From positions 12,466,186-12,530,185 of the forward strand of contig OX442317.1 in the NCBI GenBank assembly GCA_949358305.1: 64,000 nucleotides of DNA. The letters are read 5' to 3'. The position numbers and the translations under genes are program-made. Below are positions 1-12,400 of this stretch, in pieces (the stretch's first letter is position 1; each line of letters opens with the position of its first letter). Under the pieces are notes generated by a model. The model did no database searches, was not told where the DNA came from, and saw nothing but the letters and a program-made list of their open reading frames with translations. This DNA is from Strigamia acuminata. Its lineage: Eukaryota > Arthropoda > Chilopoda > Geophilomorpha > Linotaeniidae.

Positions 1-143
1 TGTTGCTAAAACTTACATTGAAGCCTTCTACTAAGGTTTAAACACTATTTCAGAACATTCAGAGACATTGGTTTGTGGTGTTTGTGCTAAGTCAACTGTG
101 ATGTCAAATGAGATCAAAAGTTTATTCTTTCAAATCATTGCTT

Positions 144-283
144 GGATGTTGCTAAAACTTACATTAAAGCTTTCTACTAAGGTTTAAACACTATTTCAGA
201 ACATTTAGAGACATTGGTCTTGTGATGTTTGTGCTAAGTCAACTGTGATGAGATCAAAAGTCTATTCTCCAAAATCATTGCTT
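144..283 (+). repeat. Representative short-class satellite monomer (140 bp)
   Basis: One monomer of the short class, measured from GGATGTTGCT to the next GGATGTTGCT. It has CAACTGTGATGAGATC without the extra TCAAATG, and CATTTAGAGAC where most copies have CATTCAGAGAC. It contains the central palindrome GTTTAAAC shared by nearly all monomers. Confidence 0.9.
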
Positions 284-430
284 GGATGTTGCTAAAACTT
301 ACATTGAAGCCTTCTACTAAGGTTTAAACACTATTTCAGAACATTCAGATACATTGGTCTTGTGGTGTTTGTGCTAAGTCAACTGTGACGTCAAATAAGA
401 TCAAAAGTTTATTCTTTCAAATCATTGCTT
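284..430 (+). repeat. Representative long-class satellite monomer (147 bp)
   Basis: One monomer of the long class, carrying the 7-bp segment absent from the preceding monomer. It is also one of the minority copies with an intact TGACGTCA (386-393) in place of the common TGATGTCA, and it has CATTCAGATAC instead of CATTCAGAGAC. This combination marks one higher-order subtype that recurs, for example near 1481, 3052, 6761 and 9474. Confidence 0.9.
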
Positions 431-3400
431 GGATGTTGCTAAAACTTACATTAAAGCTTTCTACTAAGGTTTAAACACTATTTCAGAACATTCAGAGACA
501 TTGGTCTTGTGATGTTTGTGCTAAGTCAACTGTGATGAGATCAAAAGTCTATTCTCCCAAATCATTGCTTGGATGTTGCTAAAACTTACATTGAAGCCTT
601 CTACTAAGGTTTAAACACTATTTCAGAACATTCAGAGACATTGGTTTGTGGTGTTTGTGCTAAGTCAACTGTGATGAGATCAAAAGTCTATTCTCCCAAA
701 TCATTGCTTGGATGTTGCTAAAACTTACATTGAAGCCTTCTACTAAGGTTTAAACACTATTTCAAAACATTCAGAGACATTGGTCTTGTGATGTTTGTGC
801 TAAGTCAACTGTGATGAGATCAAAAGTCTATTCTCCTAAATCATTGCTTGGATGTTGCTAAAACTTACATTGAAGCCTTCTACTAAGGTTTAAACACTAT
901 TTCAGAACATTCAGAGACATTGGTTTGTGGTGTTTGTGCTAAGTCAACTGTGATGTCAAATGAGATCAAAAGTTTATTCTTTCAAATTATTGCTTGGATG
1001 TTGCTAACACTTACATTGAAGTCTTCTACTAAGGTTTAAACACTATTTCTAAACATTCAGAGACATTGGTCTTGTGGTGTTTGTGCTAAGTCAACTGTGA
1101 TGAGATCAAAAGTCTATTCTCCCAAATCATTGCTTGGATGTTGCTAAAACTTACATTGAAGCCTTCTACTAAGGTTTAAACACTATTTCAGAACATTCAG
1201 AGACATTGGTTTGTGGTGTTTGTGCTAAGTCAACTGTGATGTCAAATGAGATCAAAAGTTTATTCTTTCAAATCATTGCTTGGATGTTGCTAAAACTTAC
1301 ATTAAAGCTTTCTACTAAGGTTTAAACACTATTTCAGAACATTTAGAGACATTGGTCTTGTGATGTTTGTGCTAAGTCAACTGTGATGAGATCAAAAGTC
1401 TATTCTCCAAAATCATTGCTTGGATGTTGCTAAAACTTACATTGAAGCCTTCTACTAAGGTTTAAACACTATTTCAGAACATTCAGATACATTGGTCTTG
1501 TGGTGTTTGTGCTAAGTCAACTGTGACGTCAAATAAGATCAAAAGTTTATTCTTTCAAATCATTGCTTGGATGTTGCTAAAACTTACATTAAAGCTTTCT
1601 ACTAAGGTTTAAACACTATTTCAGAACATTCAGAGACATTGGTCTTGTGATGTTTGTGCTAAGTCAACTGTGATGAGATCAAAAGTCTATTCTCCCAAAT
1701 CATTGCTTGGATGTTGCTAAAACTTACATTGAAGCCTTCTACTAAGGTTTAAACACTATTTCAGAACATTCAGAGACATTGGTTTGTGGTGTTTGTGCTA
1801 AGTCAACTGTGATGAGATCAAAAGTCTATTCTCCCAAATCATTGCTTGGATGTTGCTAAAACTTACATTAAAGCTTTCTACTAAGGTTTAAACACTATTT
1901 CAAAACATTCAGAGACATTGGTCTTGTGATGTTTGTGCTAAGTCAACTGTGATGAGATCAAAAGTCTATTCTCCCAAATCATTGCTTGGATGTTGCTAAA
2001 ACTTACATTGAAGCCTTCTACTAAGGTTTAAACACTATTTCAGAACATTCAGAGACATTGGTTTGTGGTGTTTGTGCTAAGTCAACTGTGATGTCAAATG
2101 GAATCAAAAATTTATTCTTTCAAATTATTGCTTGGATGTTGCTAACACTTACATTGAAGCCTTCTACTAAGGTTTAAACACTATTTCAGAACATTCAGAG
2201 ACATTGGTCTTGTGATGTTTGTGCTAAGTCAACTGTGATGTCAAATGAGATCAAAAGTTTATTCTTTCAAATCATTGCTTGGATGTTGCTAAAACTTACA
2301 TTAAAGCCTTCTACTAAGGTTTAAACACTATTTCAGAACATTCAGAGACATTGGTCTTGTGATGTTTGTGCTAAGTCAACTGTGATAAGATCAAAAGTCT
2401 ATTCTCCAAAATCATTGCTTGGATGTTGCTAAAACTTACATTGAAGCCTTCTACTAAGGTTTAAACACTATTTCAGAACATTCAGAGACATTGGTTTGTG
2501 GTGTTTGTGCTAAGTCAACTGTGATGTCAAATGAGATCAAAAGTTTATTCTTTCAAATTATTGCTTGGATGTTGCTAACACTTACATTGAAGCCTTCTAC
2601 TAAGGTTTAAACACTATTTCTAAACATTCAGAGACATTGGTCTTGTGGTGTTTGTGCTAAGTCAACTGTGATGAGATCAAAAGTCTATTCTCCCAAATCA
2701 TTGCTTGGATGTTGCTAAAACTTACATTGAAGCCTTCTACTAAGGTTTAAACACTATTTCAGAACATTCAGAGACATTGGTTTGTGGTGTTTGTGCTAAG
2801 TCAACTGTGATGTCAAATGAGATCAAAAGTTTATTCTTTCAAATCATTGCTTGGATGTTGCTAAAACTTACATTAAAGCTTTCTACTAAGGTTTAAGCAC
2901 TATTTCAGAACATTTAGAGACATTGGTCTTGTGATGTTTGTGCTAAGTCAACTGTGATGAGATCAAAAGTCTATTCTCCAAAATCATTGCTTGGATGTTG
3001 CTAAAACTTACATTGAAGCCTTCTACTAAGGTTTAAACACTATTTCAGAACATTCAGATACATTGGTCTTGTGGTGTTTGTGCTAAGTCAACTGTGACGT
3101 CAAATAAGATCAAAAGTTTATTCTTTCAAATCATTGCTTGGATGTTGCTAAAACTTACATTAAAGCTTTCTACTAAGGTTTAAACACTATTTCAGAACAT
3201 TCAGAGACATTGGTCTTGTGATGTTTGTGCTAAGTCAACTGTGATGAGATCAAAAGTCTATTCTCCCAAATCATTGCTTGGATGTTGCTAAAACTTACAT
3301 TGAAGCCTTCTACTAAGGTTTAAACACTATTTCAGAACATTCAGAGACATTGGTTTGTGGTGTTTGTGCTAAGTCAACTGTGATGTCAAATGAGATCAAA

Positions 3401-6400
3401 AATTTATTCTTTCAAATTATTGCTTGGATGTTGCTAAAACTTACATTGAAGCCTTCTACTAAGGTTTAAACACTATTTCAGAACATTCAGAGACATTGGT
3501 TTGTGGTGTTTGTGCTAAGTCAACTGTGATGTCAAATGAGATCAAAAATTTATTCTTTCAAATTATTGCTTGGATGTTGCTAAAACTTACATTGAAGCCT
3601 TCTACTAAGGTTTAAACACTATTTCAGAACATTCAGAGACATTGGTTTGTGGTGTTTGTGCTAAGTCAACTGTGATGTCAAATGAGATCAAAAATTTATT
3701 CTTTCAAATTATTGCTTGGATGTTGCTAACACTTACATTGAAGCCTTCTACTAAGGTTTAAACACTATTTCAGAACATTCAGAGACATTGGTCTTGTGAT
3801 GTTTGTGCTAAGTCAACTGTGATGTCAAATGAGATCAAAAGTTTATTCTTTCAAATCATTGCTTGGATGTTGCTAAAACTTACATTAAAGCCTTCTACTA
3901 AGGTTTAAACACAATTTCAGAACATTCAGAGACATTGGTCTTGTGATGTTTGTGCTAAGTCAACTGTGATAAGATCAAAAGTCTATTCTCCAAAATCATT
4001 GCTTGGATGTTGCTAAAACTTACATTGAAGCCTTCTACTAAGGTTTAAACACTATTTCAGAACATTCAGAGACATTGGTTTGTGGTGTTTGTGCTAAGTC
4101 AACTGTGATGTCAAATGAGATCAAAAGTTTATTCTTTCAAATTATTGCTTGGATGTTGCTAACACTTACATTGAAGCCTTCTACTAAGGTTTAAACACTA
4201 TTTCTAAACATTCAGAGACATTGGTCTTGTGGTGTTTGTGCTAAGTCAACTGTGATGAGATCAAAAGTCTATTCTCCCAAATCATTGCTTGGATGTTGCT
4301 AAAACTTACATTGAAGCCTTCTACTAAGGTTTAAACACTATTTCAGAACATTCAGAGACATTGGTTTGTGGTGTTTGTGCTAAGTCAACTGTGATGTCAA
4401 ATGAGATCAAAAGTTTATTCTTTCAAATCATTGCTTGGATGTTGCTAAAACTTACATTAAAGCTTTCTACTAAGGTTTAAACACTATTTCAGAACATTTA
4501 GAGACATTGGTCTTGTGATGTTTGTGCTAAGTCAACTGTGATGAGATCAAAAGTCTATTCTCCCAAATCATTGCTTGGATGTTGCTAAAACTTACACTAA
4601 AGCTTTCTACTAAGGTTTAAACACTATTTCAAAACATTCAGAGACATTGGTCTTGTGATGTTTGTGCTAAGTCAACTGTGATGAGATCAAAAGTCTATTC
4701 TCCCAAATCATTGCTTAGATGTTGCTAAAACTTACATTGAAGCCGTCTACTAAGGTTTAAACACTATTTCAGAACATTTAGAGACATTGGTCTTGTGGTG
4801 TTTGTGCTAAGTCAACTGTGATGAGATCAAAAGTCTATTTTCCCAAATCATTTCTTGGATGTTGCTAAAACTTACATTAAAGCTTTCTACTAAGGTTTAA
4901 ACACTATTTCAAAACATTCAGAGACATTAGTCTTGTGATGTTTGTGCTAAGTCAACTGTGATGAGATCAAAAGTCTATTCTCCCAAATCATTGCTTGGAT
5001 GAACTTACATTAAAGCTTTCTACTAAGGTTTAAACACTATTTCAAAACATTCAGAGACATTGGTCTTGTGATGTTTGTGCTAAGTCAACTGTGATGAGAT
5101 CAAAAGTCTATTCTCCCAAATCATTGCTTGGATGTTGCTAAAACTTACATTGAAGCCTTCTACTAAGGTTTAAACACTATTTCAGAACATTCAGAGACAT
5201 TGGTCTTGTGATGTTTGTGCTAAGTCAACTGTGATGTCAAATGAGATCAAAAATTTATTCTTTCAAATTATTGCTTGGATGTTGCTAACACTTACATTGA
5301 AGCCTTCTACTAAGGTTTAAACACTATTTCAGAACATTCAGAGACATTGGTATTGTGATGTTTGTGCTAAGTCAACTGTGATGTCAAATGAGATCAAAAG
5401 TTTATTCTTTCAAATCATTGCTTGGATGTTGCTAAAACTTATATTAAAGCCTTCTACTAAGGTTTAAACACTATTTCAGAACATTCAGAGACATTGGTCT
5501 TGTGATGTTTGTGCTAAGTCAACTGTGATGAGATCAAAAGTCTATTCTCCAAAATCATTGCTTGGATGTTGCTAAAACTTACATTGAAGCCTTCTACTAA
5601 GGTTTAAACACTATTTCAGAACATTCAGACACATTGGTCTTGTGGTGTTTGTGCTAAGTCAACTGTGACGTCAAATGAGATCAAAAGTTTATTCTTTCAA
5701 ATTATTGCTTGGATGTTGCTAAAACTTACATTGAAGCCTTCTACTAAGGTTTAAACACTATTTCAGAACATTCAGAGACATTGGTTTGTGGTGTTTGTGC
5801 TAAGTCAACTGTGATGAGATCAAAAGTCTATTCTCCCAAATCATTGCTTGGATGTTGCTAAAACTTACATTGAAGCCGTCTACTAAGGTTTAAACACTAT
5901 TTCAGAACATTTAGAGACATTGGTCTTGTGGTGTTTGTGCTAAGTCAACTGTGATGAGATCAAAAGTCTATTCTCCCAAATCATTGCTTGGATGTTGCTA
6001 AAACTTACATTAAAGCTTTTTACTAAGGTTTAAACACTATTTCAAAACATTCAGAGACATTGGTCTTGTGATGTTTGTGCTAAGTCAACTGTGATGAGAT
6101 CAAAAGTCTATTCTCCTAAATCATTGCTTGGATGTTGCTAAAACTTACATTGAAGCCTTCTACTAAGGTTTAAACACTATTTCAGAACATTCAGAGACAT
6201 TGGTTTGTGGTGTTTGTGCTAAGTCAACTGTGATGTCAAATGAGATCAAAAGTTTATTCTTTCAAATTATTGCTTGGATGTTGCTAACACTTACATTGAA
6301 GTCTTCTACTAAGGTTTAAACACTATTTCTAAACATTCAGAGACATTGGTCTTGTGGTGTTTGTGCTAAGTCAACTGTGATGAGATCAAAAGTCTATTCT

Positions 6401-9400
6401 CCCAAATCATTGCTTGGATGTTGCTAAAACTTACATTGAAGCCTTCTACTAAGGTTTAAACACTATTTCAGAACATTCAGAGACATTGGTTTGTGGTGTT
6501 TGTGCTAAGTCAACTGTGATGTCAAATGAGATCAAAAGTTTATTCTTTCAAATCATTGCTTGGATGTTGCTAAAACTTACATTAAAGCTTTCTACTAAGG
6601 TTTAAACACTATTTCAGAACATTTAGAGACATTGGTCTTGTGATGTTTGTGCTAAGTCAACTGTGATGAGATCAAAAGTCTATTCTCCAAAATCATTGCT
6701 TGGATGTTGCTAAAACTTACATTGAAGCCTTCTACTAAGGTTTAAACACTATTTCAGAACATTCAGATACATTGGTCTTGTGGTGTTTGTGCTAAGTCAA
6801 CTGTGACGTCAAATAAGATCAAAAGTTTATTCTTTCAAATCATTGCTTGGATGTTGCTAAAACTTACATTAAAGCTTTCTACTAAGGTTTAAACACTATT
6901 TCAGAACATTCAGAGACATTGGTCTTGTGATGTTTGTGCTAAGTCAACTGTGATGAGATCAAAAGTCTATTCTCCCAAATCATTGCTTGGATGTTGCTAA
7001 AACTTACATTGAAGCCTTCTACTAAGGTTTAAACACTATTTCAGAACATTCAGAGACATTGGTTTGTGGTGTTTGTGCTAAGTCAACTGTGATGTCAAAT
7101 GAGATCAAAAGTTTATTCTTTCAAATTATTGCTTGGATGTTGCTAAAACTTACATTGAAGCCTTCTACTAAGGTTTAAACACTATTTCTGATCATTCAGA
7201 GACATTGGTCTTGTGGTGTTTGTGCTAAGTCAACTGTGATGTCAAATGAGATCAAAAGTTTATTCTTTCAAATTATTGCTTGGATGTTGCTAAAACTAAC
7301 ATTGAAGCCTTCTACTAAGGTTTAAACACTATTTCAGAACATTCAGAGACATTGATCTTGTGGTGTTTGTGCTAAGTCAACTGTGATGAGATCAAAAGTC
7401 TATTCTCCCAAATCATTACTTGGATGTTGCTAAAACTTACATTAAAGCTTTCTACTAAGGTTTAAACACTATTTCAGAACATTCAGAGACATTGGTCTTG
7501 TGATGTTTGTGCTAAGTCAACTGTGATGAGATCAAAAGTCTATTCTCCCAAATCATTGCTTGGATGTTGCTAAAACTTACATTAAAGCTTTCTACTAAGG
7601 TTTAAACACTATTTCAAAACATTCAGAGACATTGGTCTTGTGATGTTTGTGCTAAGTCAACTGTGATGAGATCAAAAGTCTATTCTCCCAAATCATTGCT
7701 TGGATGTTGCTAAAACTTACATTGAAGCCTTCTACTAAGGTTTAAACACTATTTCAGAACATTCAGAGACATTGGTTTGTGGTGTTTGTGCTAAGTCAAC
7801 TGTGATGTCAAATGAGATCAAAAATTTATTCTTTCAAATTATTGCTTGGATGTTGCTAACACTTACATTGAAGCCTTCTACTAAGGTTTAAACACTATTT
7901 CAGAACATTCAGAGACATTGGTCTTGTGATGTTTGTGCTAAGTCAACTGTGATGTCAAATGAGATCAAAAGTTTATTCTTTCAAATCATTGCTTGGATGT
8001 TGCTAAAACTTACATTAAAGCCTTCTACTAAGGTTTAAACACTATTTCAGAACATTCAGAGACATTGGTCTTGTGATGTTTGTGCTAAGTCAACTGTGAT
8101 GAGATTAAAAGTCTATTCTCCAAAATCATTGCTTGGATGTTGCTAAAACTTACATTGAAGCCTTCTACTAAGGTTTAAACACTATTTCAGAACATTCAGA
8201 GACATTGGTTTGTGGTGTTTGTGCTAAGTCAACTGTGATGTCAAATGAGATCAAAAGTTTATTCTTTCAAATTATTGCTTGGATGTTGCTAAAACTTACA
8301 TTGAAGCCTTCTACTAAGGTTTAAACACTATTTCTGAACATTCAGAGACATTGGTCTTGTGGTGTTTGTGCTAAGTCAACTGTGATGTCAAATGAGATCA
8401 AAAGTTTATTCTTTCAAATTATTGCTTGGATGTTGCTAAAACTAACATTGAAGCCTTCTACTAAGGTTTAAACACTATTTCAGAACATTCAGAGACATTG
8501 ATCTTGTGGTGTTTGTGCTAAGTCAACTGTGATGAGATCAAAAGTCTATTCTCCCAAATCATTTCTTGGATGTTGCTAAAACTTACATTAAAGCTTTCTA
8601 CTAAGGTTTAAACACTATTTCAGAACATTCAGAGACATTGGTCTTGTGATGTTTGTGCTAAGTCAACTGTGATGAGATCAAAAGTCTATTCTCCCAAATC
8701 ATTGCTTGGATGTTGCTAAAACTTACATTAAAGCTTTCTACTAAGGTTTAAACACTATTTCAAAACATTCAGAGACATTGGTCTTGTGATGTTTGTGCTA
8801 AGTCAACTGTGATGAGATCAAAAGTCTATTCTCCCAAATCATTGCTTGGATGTTGCTAAAACTTACATTGAAGCCTTCTACTAAGGTTTAAACACTATTT
8901 CTGAACATTCAGAGACATTGGTCTTGTGGTGTTTGTGCTAAGTCAACTGTGATGTCAAATGAGATCAAAAGTTTATTCTTTCAAATTATTGCTTGGATGT
9001 TGCTAAAACTAATATTGAAGCCTTCTACTAAGGTTTAAACACTATTTCAGAACATTCAGAGACATTGATCTTGTGGTGTTTGTGCTAAGTCAACTGTGAT
9101 GAGATCAAAAGTCTATTCTCCCAAATCATTTCTTGGATTTTGCTAAAACTTACATTAAAGCTTTCTACTAAGGTTTAAACACTATTTCAGAACATTCAGA
9201 GACATTGGTCTTGTGATGTTTGTGCTAAGTCAACTGTGATGAGATCAAAAGTCTATTCTCCCAAATCATTGCTTGGATGCTGCTAAAACTTACATTAAAG
9301 CTTTCTACTAAGGTTTAAACACTATTTCAAAACATTCAGAGACATTGGTCTTGTGATGTTTGTGCTAAGTCAACTGTGATGAGATCAAAAGTCTATTCTC

Positions 9401-12400
9401 CAAAATCATTGCTTGGATGTTGCTAAAACTTACATTGAAGCCTTCTACTAAGGTTTAAACACTATTTCAGAACATTCAGATACATTGGTCTTGTGGTGTT
9501 TGTGCTAAGTCAACTGTGACGTCAAATAAGATCAAAAGTTTATTCTTTCAAATCATTGCTTGGATGTTGCTAAAACTTACATTAAAGCTTTCTACTAAGG
9601 TTTAAACACTATTTCAGAACATTCAGAGACATTGGTCTTGTGATGTTTGTGCTAAGTCAACTGTGATAAGATCAAAAGTCTATTCTCCCAAATCATTGCT
9701 TGGATGTTGCTAAAACTTACATTGAAGCCTTCTACTAAGGTTTAAACACTATTTCAGAACATTCAGAGACATTGGTTTGTGGTGTTTGTGCTAAGTCAAC
9801 TGTGATGTCAAATGAGATCAAAAGTTTATTCTTTCAAATTATTGCTTGGATGTTGCTAAAACTTACATTGAAGCCTTCTACTAAGGTTTAAACACTATTT
9901 CTGATCATTCAGAGACATTGGTCTTGTGGTGTTTGTGCTAAGTCAACTGTGATGTCAAATGAGATCAAAAGTTTATTCTTTCAAATTATTGCTTGGATGT
10001 TGCTAAAACTAACATTGAAGCCTTCTACTAAGGTTTAAACACTATTTCAGAACATTCAGAGACATTGATCTTGTGGTGTTTGTGCTAAGTCAACTGTGAT
10101 GAGATCAAAAGTCTATTCTCCCAAATCATTACTTGGATGTTGCTAAAACTTACATTAAAGCTTTCTACTAAGGTTTAAACACTATTTCAGAACATTCAGA
10201 GACATTGGTCTTGTGATGTTTGTGCTAAGTCAACTGTGATGAGATCAAAAGTCTATTCTCCCAAATCATTGCTTGGATGTTGCTAAAACTTACATTAAAG
10301 CTTTCTACTAAGGTTTAAACACTATTTCAAAACATTCAGAGACATTGGTCTTGTGATGTTTGTGCTAAGTCAACTGTGATGAGATCAAAAGTCTATTCTC
10401 CCAAATCATTGCTTGGATGTTGCTAAAACTTACATTGAAGCCTTCTACTAAGGTTTAAACACTATTTCAGAACATTCAGAGACATTGGTTTGTGGTGTTT
10501 GTGCTAAGTCAACTGTGATGTCAAATGAGATCAAAAATTTATTCTTTCAAATTATTGCTTGGATGTTGCTAACACTTACATTGAAGCCTTCTACTAAGGT
10601 TTAAACACTATTTCAGAACATTCAGAGACATTGGTCTTGTGATGTTTGTGCTAAGTCAACTGTGATGTCAAATGAGATCAAAAGTTTATTCTTTCAAATC
10701 ATTGCTTGGATGTTGCTAAAACTTACATTAAAGCCTTCTACTAAGGTTTAAACACTATTTCAGAACATTCAGAGACATTGGTTTGTGGTGTTTGTGCTAA
10801 GTCAACTGTGATGTCAAATGAGATCAAAAGTTTATTCTTTCAAATTATTGCTTGGATGTTGCTAAAACTTACATTGAAGCCTTCTACTAAGGTTTAAACA
10901 CTATTTCTGAACATTCAGAGACATTGGTCTTGTGGTGTTTGTGCTAAGTCAACTGTGATGTCAAATGAGATCAAAAGTTTATTCTTTCAAATTATTGCTT
11001 GGATGTTGCTAAAACTAACATTGAAGCCTTCTACTAAGGTTTAAACACTATTTCAGAACATTCAGAGACATTGATCTTGTGGTGTTTGTGCTAAGTCAAC
11101 TGTGATGAGATCAAAAGTCTATTCTCCCAAATCATTTCTTGGATGTTGCTAAAACTTACATTAAAGCTTTCTACTAAGGTTTAAACACTATTTCAGAACA
11201 TTCAGAGACATTGGTCTTGTGATGTTTGTGCTAAGTCAACTGTGATGAGATCAAAAGTCTATTCTCCCAAATCATTGCTTGGATGTTGCTAAAACTTACA
11301 TTAAAGCTTTCTACTAAGGTTTAAACACTATTTCAAAACATTCAGAGACATTGGTCTTGTGATGTTTGTGCTAAGTCAACTGTGATGAGATCAAAAGTCT
11401 ATTCTCCCAAATCATTGCTTGGATGTTGCTAAAACTTACATTGAAGCCTTCTACTAAGGTTTAAACACTATTTCAGAACATTCAGAGACATTGGTCTTGT
11501 GATGTTTGTGCTAAGTCAACTGTGATGAGATCAAAAGTCTATTCTCCCAAATCATTGCTTGGATGTTGCTAAAACTTACATTGAAGCCTTCTACTAAGGT
11601 TTAAACACTATTTCAGAACATTCAGAGACATTGGTTTGTGGTGTTTGTGCTAAGTCAACTGTGATGTCAAATGAGATCAAAAATTTATTCTTTCAAATTA
11701 TTGCTTGGATGTTGCTAACACTTACATTGAAGCCTTCTACTAAGGTTTAAACACTATTTCAGAACATTCAGAGACATTGGTCTTGTGATGTTTGTGCTAA
11801 GTCAACTGTGATGTCAAATGAGATCAAAAGTTTATTCTTTCAAATCATTGCTTGGATGTTGCTAAAACTTACATTAAAGCCTTCTACTAAGGTTTAAACA
11901 CTATTTCAGAACATTCAGAGACATTGGTCTTGTGATGTTTGTGCTAAGTCAACTGTGATGAGATCAAAAGTCTATTCTCCAAAATCATTGCTTGGATGTT
12001 GCTAAAACTTACATTGAAGCCTTCTACTAAGGTTTAAACACTATTTCAGAACATTCAGAGACATTGGTTTGTGGTGTTTGTGCTAAGTCAACTGTGATGT
12101 CAAATGAGATCAAAAGTTTATTCTTTCAAATTATTGCTTGGATGTTGCTAAAACTTACATTGAAGCCTTCTACTAAGGTTTAAACACTATTTCTGAACAT
12201 TCAGAGACATTGGTCTTGTGGTGTTTGTGCTAAGTCAACTGTGATGTCAAATGAGATCAAAAGTTTATTCTTTCAAATTATTGCTTGGATGTTGCTAAAA
12301 CTAATATTGAAGCCTTCTACTAAGGTTTAAACACTATTTCAGAACATTCAGAGACATTGATCTTGTGGTGTTTGTGCTAAGTCAACTGTGATGAGATCAA

